64,000 nt of DNA from Saccharothrix deserti. Its GTDB lineage: Bacteria > Actinomycetota > Actinomycetes > Mycobacteriales > Pseudonocardiaceae. Positions 1 through 8,199 of this stretch are shown piece after piece. Location of the stretch: contig NZ_VKAB01000002.1 in NCBI RefSeq assembly GCF_009769385.1, positions 372,001-436,000 on the forward strand, written 5' to 3'. A program made the position numbers and the translations under genes. The notes beneath the pieces are model-generated. The model did no database searches and was not told the DNA's origin. It was given only the letters and a program-made list of their open reading frames with translations. Each line of letters starts with the position of its first letter. Position 1 is the stretch's first letter.

Positions 1-912
1 ATCTTCTTCATCAACCTGCCGATCGGCGTGGCCACCATCGTGCTGGCGCTCCGCGCGCTGCCGTCCGACCGGGGCGCGGGCCTGTCCGCCGGTGCCGACG
101 TGCTCGGGGCGGCCCTGGTCACCAGCGGTCTGATGCTCGGCATCTACACCGTGGTCAAGGTCGAGCAGCACGGGTGGACGGCGCCGCACACCCTCGGCCT
201 CGGCGCCCTGTCGGTCGCGCTGCTGGCCGGGTTCACCGTCCGCCAGGCGACGGCCGGGACACCGTTGATGCCGCTGCGCATCCTGCGTTCCCGCAACGTG
301 ACGGGCGCGAACCTGGTGCAGATCCTGACGTTGTCGGCGATGTTCGCCTTCCAGATCATCGTCGCGCTCTACATGCAGAAGGTGTTGCACTACAGCGCGC
401 TCGCCACCGGTTTGGCGATGCTGCCGGCGGCGGTCGCCATCGGTGGTGTGTCGTTGTTCGTCTCGGCCCGCCTGAACACGCGGTTCGGTGAACGTGCGGT
501 GCTGCTGGTCGGGCTGGTGCTGCTGCTGGGCGCGATGCTCAAGCTCACGACGGTCCCGGTGGACGCGGACTACGTCACCGACCTGCTGCCGGTGATGCTG
601 CTGATCGCGGGCGGCGGGCTGGTGCTGCCCGCGCTGACCGCGCTGGGCATGTCCGACGCGAAACCGGACGACGCGGGCCTGGTGTCCGGGCTGTTCAACA
701 CCACCCAGCAGATCGGCATGGCGGTGGGCGTGGCCGTCCTGTCCACGCTGGCCGCCGCGCGGACCGAGGAGGAGTTGGCGTCCGGTGTCACCGAGCCCGC
801 CGCCCTCACCGCCGGGTACCACGTGGCCTTCACCATCGCCGCCGCCCTGCTCGCCGCCGCTTTCGTGGTCACGGTGATCGTGCTGCGCAAGCCCCGGCAC
901 ACCACCGTCTGA
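1..912 (+). CDS. DHA2-family MFS drug exporter, 5' end outside window
   Basis: This is the C-terminal part (303 visible residues) of a proton-driven drug-type exporter of the major facilitator superfamily, DHA2 (EmrB/QacA, 14-helix) branch. The visible protein opens with IFFINLPIGV, the motif that follows the middle helices in DHA2 pumps, and then shows about eight hydrophobic helices before the basic tail LRKPRHTTV. The reading frame is open to base 1, so the start lies upstream of the window; the internal GTG at 28 is not a credible start. The substrate cannot be told from sequence. A second MFS gene follows on the same strand after 133 bases. Confidence 0.9.
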   Translation: MFFINLPIGVATIVLALRALPSDRGAGLSAGADVLGAALVTSGLMLGIYTVVKVEQHGWTAPHTLGLGALSVALLAGFTVRQATAGTPLMPLRILRSRNVTGANLVQILTLSAMFAFQIIVALYMQKVLHYSALATGLAMLPAAVAIGGVSLFVSARLNTRFGERAVLLVGLVLLLGAMLKLTTVPVDADYVTDLLPVMLLIAGGGLVLPALTALGMSDAKPDDAGLVSGLFNTTQQIGMAVGVAVLSTLAAARTEEELASGVTEPAALTAGYHVAFTIAAALLAAAFVVTVIVLRKPRHTTV

Positions 913-1045
913 CCGCCGTGTGAGCAGGGGCACGCGGCAGGTGGGGAACCGGCGGGGGCGGGGCCGGTAAAATCGTTTCAGTAGCTAACGAGTCAGCCAA
1001 CCGTCGCGGTCACTGTCGACACGGGACAGATGACAGGAGCGACGC

Positions 1046-2251
1046 ATGACCGCGACCACCCTTGAGTCCGCCGCGACCCGTCGAGGTGGCAAGGGCGGCA
1101 GGGCGGCCATGGCTGCGCTCGCGTTGGGCGGCTTCGGCATCGGCACCACCGAGTTCGCCACCATGGGGCTGTTGCCGCAGATGGCGGACACGTTCGGCAT
1201 CTCCATCCCCACCGCCGGCCACGCGATCAGCCTCTACGCGCTCGGGGTCGTGGTCGGGGCGCCGCTCATCGCCGGGCTGGCCGCGAAGCTGCCGCGCAAA
1301 GGGCTGCTGATCGGCCTGACGATCGCGTTGGCGCTCGGCAACGGGCTGTCCGCCATCGCGCCGAACACGACGTTGTTGATGACCGCGCGGTTCGTGGCCG
1401 GGCTGCCGCACGGCGCGTTCTTCGGCATCGCCGCCGTGGTCGCCACCACCCTCGTGCCGCCGGAACGGCGTGGCACGGCGGTCGCCCGGATCATGGTCGG
1501 GCTGACGCTCGCCAACCTGATCGGCGTGCCGGTCGCCACCGCCGCCGGTCAGCAGATCGGGTGGCGCGTCGCCTACCTGGCGGTGGCCGTGATCGCGGTC
1601 GTGACGGCGCTGGCGGTGGCGAAGTGGCTGCCCCGCATCCCCGCCTCCGGTGACGAGAGCGTCGCCGCCGAACTCCGCGCGTTCCGCCGCCCGCAGGTGT
1701 GGTTCGCGCTGGTCACCGGCATGATCGGGTTCGGCGGCATGTTCGCCGTCTACTCCTACATCTCGCCGATCACCACCGAGGTCACCGGCCTGTCGCTCGC
1801 CGCCGTGCCGTGGGTGCTCGCGGTGTTCGGGCTCGGCATGACGATCGGCGCCACGGTCGGCGGGCGTTTCGTGGACCGTTCGGTCATGGGCACGGTGTTC
1901 GGCTCGATGATCGCGGTGACGGTCGTCCTGGTGCTGTTCGCGCTGACCGCCACCTCGCCGGTGATGGCGTTCGGCACCGTGTTCCTGATCGGGCTCGTGT
2001 CGCAGGTCCTGGCCTCGGCGCTCCAGGTCCGGCTGATGGACGCCTCGCCCGACGCGCCGTCGCTGGCGTCGTCGTCCAACCACTCGGCGTTGAACATCGC
2101 CAACGGCGCGGGCGCGTGGCTGGGCGGCCTCGCGATCAGCGCGGGCTGGGGTTACACCTCCACCGCGTGGGTCGGTGTGGCGTTGAGCCTGGCGGGGTTG
2201 GCGGTGGCCGCCCTGTCGGTCGTGGTCGACCACCGCCGGGTCACCGCCTAG
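1046..2251 (+). CDS. DHA1-family MFS transporter (AraJ/CmlA-like efflux permease)
   Basis: A 401-residue inner-membrane transporter with about 12 hydrophobic helices, normal size for DHA1 pumps. The N-terminal GIGTTEFATMGLLPQ and the loop after TM2 (AKLPRKG) are typical of the AraJ/chloramphenicol-efflux subgroup, which exports sugars or small antibiotics; the real substrate is unknown. ATG at 1046 is preceded by AGGAGCG with good spacing. A TAAAAT hexamer at 968-973 could be a -10 element. The stop codon shares CTAG with the stop of the convergent hydrolase gene, so the two genes overlap by 4 bases tail to tail. Confidence 0.88.
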   Translation: MTATTLESAATRRGGKGGRAAMAALALGGFGIGTTEFATMGLLPQMADTFGISIPTAGHAISLYALGVVVGAPLIAGLAAKLPRKGLLIGLTIALALGNGLSAIAPNTTLLMTARFVAGLPHGAFFGIAAVVATTLVPPERRGTAVARIMVGLTLANLIGVPVATAAGQQIGWRVAYLAVAVIAVVTALAVAKWLPRIPASGDESVAAELRAFRRPQVWFALVTGMIGFGGMFAVYSYISPITTEVTGLSLAAVPWVLAVFGLGMTIGATVGGRFVDRSVMGTVFGSMIAVTVVLVLFALTATSPVMAFGTVFLIGLVSQVLASALQVRLMDASPDAPSLASSSNHSALNIANGAGAWLGGLAISAGWGYTSTAWVGVALSLAGLAVAALSVVVDHRRVTA

Positions 2252-3069
2252 CCCTCCTGAAGGACCTCGCGCAGCCTGGTCGCGAAGCGGTCCGGGTCGT
2301 CGGCGAAACCGATGTGGCCGCCGGGGAACCAGGTCGGCTCGATGCCGAGTCCCGCCGCGAGCGCCGTCGACGTGCGCACGCACAACTGCTCGCCCGAGTC
2401 CTCGCCGATGCCGATCACGATCCTGGTCGACGCCGAACGCAGCGCGTCGAAGTCGGGCACCCACTCGACGGTCGGCTTCAGCATGTGCGTGTACTGGTAG
2501 TGCTCGTCGGCGATGTCCTGCGGGTCGCGCTCGCCGCCGAACATGTGCTCGATGACCTCGTCGGGCATGTGCAGGTTGGCGATGAGCATGAACTTCCGCC
2601 ACGCGCCCATGGTGTCGCCGGACAGGTAGGTGGCGATCATCTCGTCGGTCCACGCGAGCAGCTGCGCGCGGTCGTCCACCAGCTGGTCCAGCGGCGGCTC
2701 GTGCGGGATCGCGGTGCGCACGAGCTCTGGGTGCGCCTGGACGAGGGCCAGCACGCTGACCGCGCCGCCGCTGGAGCCGAGGACGGTCGCCGGACCGGCG
2801 TCCAGGTGGGTGATGAGCCTGGCCAGGTCGTCGGCGCGCATCTCCGGCGTCGAGTCCCGGTCCGGGTCGTCCACCTTGCTGCGGTTGATGCCGCGCGGGT
2901 CGGTGGTGAGCACGGTGTGGTCGACGGCGAGCAGGTCGGCCAGCGGCCCGAACGACCTGGCGTCCATCGGCGCGCCGACGAGCACCACGAGAGGACCCCG
3001 GCCGCGCACCTCGTAGTGCAGCAGCGCGTCGGGGACCCGCAGGGTGTCGATGGTGGCGGTCGTGGTCAT
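2248..3069 (-). CDS. alpha/beta hydrolase
   Basis: A 273-residue cytosolic alpha/beta-fold hydrolase of usual length. The nucleophile elbow GSSGGA carries the Ser, the oxyanion strand is VVLVGAP near residue 30, and the final GGHIGF supplies the catalytic His; an Asp-containing stretch (IGIGEDSGE) precedes it. No signal peptide is seen. ATG at 3069 has AGGAGGAACC directly upstream. It is divergent from the ECF sigma factor gene with only 74 bases between starts, so the two may share control. The substrate (ester, epoxide or lactone) cannot be deduced. Confidence 0.85.
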   Translation of the reverse strand: MTTTATIDTLRVPDALLHYEVRGRGPLVVLVGAPMDARSFGPLADLLAVDHTVLTTDPRGINRSKVDDPDRDSTPEMRADDLARLITHLDAGPATVLGSSGGAVSVLALVQAHPELVRTAIPHEPPLDQLVDDRAQLLAWTDEMIATYLSGDTMGAWRKFMLIANLHMPDEVIEHMFGGERDPQDIADEHYQYTHMLKPTVEWVPDFDALRSASTRIVIGIGEDSGEQLCVRTSTALAAGLGIEPTWFPGGHIGFADDPDRFATRLREVLQEG

Positions 3070-3143
3070 CGGTTCCTCCTGGAACAGGTCTGAAATGCTC
3101 GATCGCAGGAAGTGACTCCCGGGGTGGGGCAGAATCGTCGCTC

Positions 3144-4181
3144 GTGAGCGAAGTTTTTTCGGCGCGGTCCGCGGACCGCGCCGCGGAGCCCGACCTGGCG
3201 CGGGCGCGCGAGGGTGACGGTGACGCGTTCACCCGTCTGGTGGAACCGCTGCGCCGGGAACTGCACGCCCACTGCTACCGCATGCTCGGCTCCACGCACG
3301 ACGCCGACGACGCGCTCCAGGACGCCCTGCTCCGGGCGTGGCGCGGGCTGGCCCGCTTCGAGGGGCGCAGCTCGCTGCGGTCGTGGCTGTACACCGTGGC
3401 CACGCGGACGTGCCTGGACACCGTGGAGAGCCGGGGTCGGCGTGCCCTGCCCGTCGACCTGGGGCCGTCCAGTGAACGAACGGTGGTCGGGAACGCGCCG
3501 CTGGTCGACGTCGCCTGGCTCGGGCCGTACCCCGACGCGGGTCTCGGTGACGGCGGGCCGGATGGGCGTTATGCGCAGCGCGAGGCGGTCGAGCTGGCGT
3601 TCGTCGCGGCGTTGCAGCACCTGCCGGGCAACCAGCGGGCGGCGTTGTTGCTGTTCGAGGTGCTGGGTTTCTCGGCGGCCGAGATCGCCGCCATGATGAA
3701 CACCTCGACCACGTCGGTGAACTCGGCGTTGGCGCGGGCCCGCCGGATCGTCGCGGAGAAGGTGCCTTCGCGCACGCAGCAGCAGACGTTGCGCCGGATC
3801 GGCGACGCCCGCACGCGGCAGGTCGTGGCCGACTTCTCCGCCGCGATGGAACGCGGCGACGCCGACGCGCTGGTCGCGCTGCTGACCGAGGACGTCACCT
3901 GGTCGATGCCGCCGCTGCCGCACTGGTACCACGGCATCGAGGCGGTCACCGACTTCGCCGTGCGCGTGCCGCTGACCAGCTGCCCGCCGTGGCGGCACGT
4001 CGCGACGAGCGCCAACGGCCAGCCCGCCGTGGCGGCCTACTTGTGGAACGAGGAGGCCGGGGCGTTCCTGGCCTGGTCGATCGACGTGCTGACGCTGCGG
4101 GACGAGCTGATCTCGGAGATCACGGCGTTCGTGGGGCCCGAGCACTTCCCGGCCTTCGACCTGCCACCTTCCCTCCCGTAA
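3144..4181 (+). CDS. ECF sigma factor with SnoaL-like C-terminal extension (SigG type)
   Basis: A 345-residue alternative sigma factor. Region 2 (about residues 20-90) contains HCYRMLGSTHDADDALQD and the -10 recognition helix FEGRSSLRSWLYTVA; region 4 (about 150-205) contains LPGNQRAALLLFEVLGFS and the helix-turn-helix around MMNTSTTSVNSALAR. The remaining 130 residues form an NTF2/SnoaL-like domain, as in SigG-like ECF groups, where the extension modulates activity in place of a separate anti-sigma factor. No anti-sigma gene is adjacent, which agrees. GTG at 3144 is chosen because the frame upstream offers no better start; the ribosome site is weak. Confidence 0.88.
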   Translation: MSEVFSARSADRAAEPDLARAREGDGDAFTRLVEPLRRELHAHCYRMLGSTHDADDALQDALLRAWRGLARFEGRSSLRSWLYTVATRTCLDTVESRGRRALPVDLGPSSERTVVGNAPLVDVAWLGPYPDAGLGDGGPDGRYAQREAVELAFVAALQHLPGNQRAALLLFEVLGFSAAEIAAMMNTSTTSVNSALARARRIVAEKVPSRTQQQTLRRIGDARTRQVVADFSAAMERGDADALVALLTEDVTWSMPPLPHWYHGIEAVTDFAVRVPLTSCPPWRHVATSANGQPAVAAYLWNEEAGAFLAWSIDVLTLRDELISEITAFVGPEHFPAFDLPPSLP

Positions 4182-4199
4182 ACACCCGTAGCGGGTGAG

Positions 4200-4724
4200 T
4201 CACCAGGCGGCGGCGTGCAGGACCTCGTGGGCGATCTCCTCGACCGACTTGCCGTCCGTCGGGACGCGGGCGGTGTGGGCCGGGGCTTCCTCGTCCAGCA
4301 CGCGGGCCATCGCGAGGCTCCGCTCGATGTGCGACCCCAACTGTGAGCCGATCTCGCGGCGCGCGAGGCGTTCGCGGATCGTCGGCTCGGTGGCGGTGAG
4401 CAGGACGCAGGTGGACCGGATCGGGCCTGCTCCCATGGCGCGCCGGAGCATCGGTTCCTCCAGCACGCTCACCGTGTTCGTGTAGACGAGGCGGTGTTGG
4501 CCCAGGGCGGCGTAGTTGGACCAGATCGCCGCCAGGTTGCGTTCGGTGATCGCGGTGCGGTGGGGGTCGTCGGCGGGCGCCGGGTGGATCTGGTCCAGGA
4601 AGTCGCCCTCCACGAAGCAGTGCGCGGTTTCGCGGCTTTGCAGCAGTTGGGAGACCTCCCAGCCGACGCTGGACTTCCCCACGCCCGCGCCACCGCCGAT
4701 CAGCAACAACTCACGGGTGATCAT
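4200..4724 (-). CDS. small P-loop kinase/ATPase, zeta-toxin or shikimate-kinase-like
   Basis: A 174-residue P-loop protein whose Walker A motif GGGAGVGKSS starts at about residue 9. A lid-like Arg stretch (IRERLARREIGS) near the middle fits small nucleoside- or sugar-kinase-like proteins of the AAA_33/zeta superfamily; substrate unknown. The start at 4724 (ATG) is preferred over an in-frame GTG at 4745 because GGAAGG (4734-4739, read on minus) sits 9 bases upstream of the ATG and would be inside the longer form. Its ribosome site overlaps the foot of the strong hairpin that ends the arabinofuranosidase operon just upstream. No antitoxin is seen nearby. Confidence 0.75.
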   Translation of the reverse strand: MITRELLLIGGGAGVGKSSVGWEVSQLLQSRETAHCFVEGDFLDQIHPAPADDPHRTAITERNLAAIWSNYAALGQHRLVYTNTVSVLEEPMLRRAMGAGPIRSTCVLLTATEPTIRERLARREIGSQLGSHIERSLAMARVLDEEAPAHTARVPTDGKSVEEIAHEVLHAAAW

Positions 4725-4737
4725 GGCTGACAGCCTT

Positions 4738-4776
4738 CCGGACACCGCGAGCCGGCGGGTGGCTCGCGGTGTCCGG
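4738..4776 (-). terminator. strong intrinsic terminator-type hairpin after the GH51 gene
   Basis: A perfect 16-bp inverted repeat (4738-4753 and 4761-4776, arm CCGGACACCGCGAGCC) with a 7-base loop. It starts 9 bases beyond the stop of the arabinofuranosidase gene on the minus strand, where an operon terminator is expected. There is no U-tract, as is common in high-GC actinomycetes. Its distal foot overlaps the Shine-Dalgarno of the downstream kinase gene by two bases. Confidence 0.8.
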
Positions 4777-4785
4777 AGTGGAGGG

Positions 4786-6288
4786 CTAGCGATCGGTGAG
4801 GCGGACGGCGGTCCACGACACGGGCGGCAGGACGACGTGGAGTTCGCCGTCGGTGATGTCGGCCGTCTGCGGCTGCGGGACGACGCGGTCCGGGTCGGTT
4901 TCGGTGTTGGTCGCCGAACCGTCCTCGTCGTGCACCGTCCACGCCTCGGCCACCGTGACCTCGCCGAACGCCGCCAGCCCGACCCGGAGGTCCACCGGCT
5001 CCGAGCGGTGCCGGTTCACCACGAACACCACCGTGTCACCCGTTTCGGGGTCATGCGTGGCCACCGCGTCGACGACGGGGACGTCACCGAAGCGCTTGGT
5101 CGAGTACGTCGGCGAGGACGTCTCCACCCGCAGCACCTGCCCCCGCGCCAACCGCGAGGTCAACGCGAACGGGTGGAAGGTCGTCTGCCGCCACGCCGGG
5201 CCGCCCGGCTCGCTGCGGATCGGCGCGATCACGTTGACCAACTGCGCCTGGCACGCCACCGCCACCCGGTCGCTGTGGCGCAGCAACGAGATCAGCAGGT
5301 TGCCGACGACCACGGCGTCGGTCACGTCGTACTGGTCCTCGATGACCCGGGGTGCGGTCTCCCACTCGGTGCGCGGCGAGTCCTGGAACCGCTTCATGTA
5401 CCAGACGTTCCACTCGTCGAACGACAACGTGATCCGCTTGTCGCTCTTCAGCCGCGCGCCGACCGCGTCCGCCGTGGCCACCACGCTGTCGATGAAGTAG
5501 TCCATGTCCAACGCCGAGGCGAGGAAGCTGTCCACGTCACCGTCGATCACCTCGTAGTAGGCGTGCAGCGAGATGTGGTCCACCTCGTTGTACGCCAACT
5601 CCAGCACGGTGGACTCCCACTCGCCGAACGTCGGCATGGACGAACTCGAACTGCCGCACGCCACCAGTTCCAGCCCCGGCTCGGCCTGCCGCAACGCCCT
5701 GGCCGTCTCGACGGCCAGCCGGCCGTACTCGTGCGCGGTCTTGTGGCCGAGCTGCCACGGGCCGTCCAGCTCGTTGCCCAGGCACCACAGCTTCACGCCG
5801 TGCGGCGCCTTCGACCCGTTGGCCCGGCGCAGCTCCGACAGGTGCGTGCCGCCTTCGTGGTTCATGTACTCGTGCACGTCGAGCGCCTCGGCCACCCCAC
5901 GCGTGCCGAGGTTCACCGCGTACATGACCTCGACGTCGGCCTTGCGCGCCCAGCGGACGAACTCGTCGATGCCGACCGCGTTGGTCTCGATGCTGTGCCA
6001 CGCGAGGTCGCGGCGGACGGGACGCTCGGCGGCCGGGCCGACGCCGTCCTCCCACCGGTAGCCGGACACGAAGTTGCCGCCGGGGTAGCGGACCAGTTCG
6101 ACCCCCATCTCACGGGTCAGTTCCAGCACGTCACCCCGGAAACCGTCCTCGTCGGCGGTGGGGTGGCCGGGTTCGTAGATGCCGGTGTACACACAGCGGC
6201 CCATGTGCTCGACGAACGACCCGAAGAGCCGGCGTCGCACCGGCGCGATGACGTAGTCGGGGCTGAGGGCCAGGGATGCCTTAAGCAC
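4786..6288 (-). CDS. abfA: GH51 alpha-N-arabinofuranosidase
   Basis: A 500-residue intracellular retaining arabinofuranosidase that removes terminal L-arabinose from arabinan or arabinoxylan oligosaccharides. GH51 features are clear: VRRRLFGSFVEHMG at 17-30, YPGGNFVSGYRW at 68-79, the acid/base Glu at 173 in LGNELDG, and the nucleophile Glu at 292 in SFDEWN. A C-terminal beta-sandwich follows. No signal peptide, so imported oligosaccharides are the likely substrate, fed by the ABC transporter directly upstream in the operon. GTG at 6288 has GGAG 5 bases upstream and lies 7 bases after the permease stop. Length is normal for bacterial GH51. Confidence 0.95.
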   Translation of the reverse strand: MLKASLALSPDYVIAPVRRRLFGSFVEHMGRCVYTGIYEPGHPTADEDGFRGDVLELTREMGVELVRYPGGNFVSGYRWEDGVGPAAERPVRRDLAWHSIETNAVGIDEFVRWARKADVEVMYAVNLGTRGVAEALDVHEYMNHEGGTHLSELRRANGSKAPHGVKLWCLGNELDGPWQLGHKTAHEYGRLAVETARALRQAEPGLELVACGSSSSSMPTFGEWESTVLELAYNEVDHISLHAYYEVIDGDVDSFLASALDMDYFIDSVVATADAVGARLKSDKRITLSFDEWNVWYMKRFQDSPRTEWETAPRVIEDQYDVTDAVVVGNLLISLLRHSDRVAVACQAQLVNVIAPIRSEPGGPAWRQTTFHPFALTSRLARGQVLRVETSSPTYSTKRFGDVPVVDAVATHDPETGDTVVFVVNRHRSEPVDLRVGLAAFGEVTVAEAWTVHDEDGSATNTETDPDRVVPQPQTADITDGELHVVLPPVSWTAVRLTDR

Positions 6289-6295
6289 GGTTCTC

Positions 6296-7162
6296 CTACT
6301 TCAGGGCGCCTGCGGCCGCGCCGCTGCGCCAGAAGCGCTGCAGCAGGACGAAGGCGACGACGAGCGGGACGATGGCCAGCAGTGAGCCGGTCACGACGAG
6401 GTTGAACAGCATTCGCGTACCGGCCTCTTGCTGCGCGGTGTTGAACCAGGTGGTCAACCCCACGGTAAGGGGGTAGAGGTCGGAGTCGCTCAGCATCACC
6501 AGCGGCAGGAAGTAGTTGTTCCACGTCGCGACCAGGGTGAACAGGAAGACGGTGACGATCGCGGGGCGCATCATCGGCACCGCGATCTGCCAGAAGATGC
6601 GCAGCTCGCCCGCCCGGTCGATGCGCGCGGCGTCGATCAGCTCCACCGGCACGCTCTCGGCCACGTACACCCGGACGAGGTACGCGCCGAACGGGCTGAG
6701 CAGGGACGGCAGGATGACCGCCCACATCGTGTCCACGATCTCCAGTTCGGACAGGATCAGGTAGGTCGGCAGCACCAGCGCGGTGGCCGGCACCATGATC
6801 ATGCCGAGCAGCCCGGTCTCGAACAACCGCTTGCCCGGGAACGAGAACCGGGCCAGCCCGTAGCCCGCGCCGGCGGCCAGCGCGGTCGCACCCAAAGCGC
6901 TGAGCCCGGAGTACAGGGCCGTGTTGAGCAGCCACTGGCCGTACACGCCGTCGTCCTCGCGGAACAACTGCCGGATGTTCTCGAACAGGTTGAACTCGGC
7001 GAACCACAGCGCCGGGCTGTCGAGCAGGTCCGGCTGGCTCTTGGTGGCCGCGATGACCACCCACAGCAGCGGGACCAGGAAGTAGAGGATGCCGACACCC
7101 ATGAGCAGGTGCGGGAGCCGGGTGTTCGCCTTGGTCCGGTTGTCAGCTCCGCCGACGGTCAC
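6296..7162 (-). CDS. sugar ABC transporter permease, MalG/AraQ type
   Basis: A 288-residue inner-membrane permease of a CUT1 carbohydrate importer. It has six helices and the EAA-type loop VPVELIDAARIDRAGELRIFW that docks the ATPase, followed by PMMRPAIVTVFLFTLVATWNNYF typical of MalG-type subunits. The start is GTG at 7160-7162, overlapping the stop of the upstream permease as GTGA; the reading frame stays open much further upstream, but that is a high-GC artefact. No ATPase gene lies in this operon, so a shared MsiK-like ATPase encoded elsewhere probably powers it (known for actinomycete CUT1 systems). Confidence 0.92.
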   Translation of the reverse strand: MTVGGADNRTKANTRLPHLLMGVGILYFLVPLLWVVIAATKSQPDLLDSPALWFAEFNLFENIRQLFREDDGVYGQWLLNTALYSGLSALGATALAAGAGYGLARFSFPGKRLFETGLLGMIMVPATALVLPTYLILSELEIVDTMWAVILPSLLSPFGAYLVRVYVAESVPVELIDAARIDRAGELRIFWQIAVPMMRPAIVTVFLFTLVATWNNYFLPLVMLSDSDLYPLTVGLTTWFNTAQQEAGTRMLFNLVVTGSLLAIVPLVVAFVLLQRFWRSGAAAGALK

Positions 7163-8127
7163 GAGCGCGCACCCCGCCTCCGGTTGACGAACACGAACGC
7201 GTAGGCCACCACGAACACCAGGAAGCCGAGCGCGAACGACAGCGCGGCCGAGTAGTGGAAGTCCGAGTAGGCGAACGCCTGGTTGTAGGCGTAGAGGTTG
7301 GGCGTGTAGCCGGCCGAGATCTGCGGCGCGAACCGGGCCATGATCGCCGGTTCGGTGAAGAACTGCATGGTGCCGATGACGGTGAAGATCGCGGCCAGCG
7401 AGATGGCCTGCTTGATGGCGGGCACCTTGACCCGCAACGCGATCTGCACCGGCGTGGCGCCGTCGATCACCGCCGCCTCGTACATCTCCCGGGGCACGCC
7501 CTGCAACGCCGAGTACAGGATGATCATGTTGTAGCCGGTCCACGCCCACGTCACGATGTTGCCGAGCGACAGCAGCAGCAGCGAGGAGCTGAAGAAGTCG
7601 ATCGGATCGCCGCCGACGAGCGTCGGCAGGTCCGCGAACGGGCCGAACGTGCGGCTGTACAGGAAGCCCCACATGAGCGCGCCGACGACGGCGGGCACGG
7701 CGTAGGGCATGAACGCGATGAGCCGGAACGCCAGGGCGAACTTCGTCGTGACGGCGTCGAGCGTCAACGCCCCGGCCAGCGCGATGCCGAGCATGATGGG
7801 GATCTGCACGAGTCCGAAGAGGACGACCCGCAGCAGGCCGTCCAGCAGCACCGGGTCGGTGAACGCGCGCACGTAGTTGTCGACACCGCTGAACCGGGTG
7901 CCGAGGGCGAGGCTCTTGCTGGACAGGCTGAGCCAGAACGCGTACCCCAGCGGCACGATCAGGAACGCGACGACGACGAGGAAGAACGGCAGGACGAACA
8001 GGGCGCCGGCCACCGGGTGCGCGGTGACCCGGCGCGACCTCCGCCGTGACCGGCTCTCGTCCGGGACGCGGGGTGTCGGCGGATCGGTGGCCGCCTCGGG
8101 TGCCGTGATCGGCATGGACCGGGTCAC
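7159..8127 (-). CDS. sugar ABC transporter permease, MalF/AraP type
   Basis: A 322-residue CUT1 permease with a cytoplasmic Arg-rich N-terminus (residues 1-35) and about six helices. The ATPase-docking loop is REMYEAAVIDGATPVQIALRV, followed by PAIKQAISLAAIFTVIGTMQFF. GTG at 8127 is chosen because AGGAGG lies 7 bases upstream; an ATG 12 bases further in has no such site. It is the middle gene of solute-binding protein, permease, permease, arabinofuranosidase, and it partners the MalG-like permease that overlaps its stop. Confidence 0.92.
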   Translation of the reverse strand: MTRSMPITAPEAATDPPTPRVPDESRSRRRSRRVTAHPVAGALFVLPFFLVVVAFLIVPLGYAFWLSLSSKSLALGTRFSGVDNYVRAFTDPVLLDGLLRVVLFGLVQIPIMLGIALAGALTLDAVTTKFALAFRLIAFMPYAVPAVVGALMWGFLYSRTFGPFADLPTLVGGDPIDFFSSSLLLLSLGNIVTWAWTGYNMIILYSALQGVPREMYEAAVIDGATPVQIALRVKVPAIKQAISLAAIFTVIGTMQFFTEPAIMARFAPQISAGYTPNLYAYNQAFAYSDFHYSAALSFALGFLVFVVAYAFVFVNRRRGARS

Positions 8128-8199
8128 GGGGGAACCTCCTGGGATAGGGGGTGGGTCGGGCCTGCCGCGACTGGAGGGCCGCGGCAGGCCGCGAGTGCG

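Noticed and set aside
1010..3232. Long antisense frame across MFS and hydrolase genes
   Set aside because: Low-complexity Arg/Gly/His translation and conflict with genes that have clear domains and ribosome sites.
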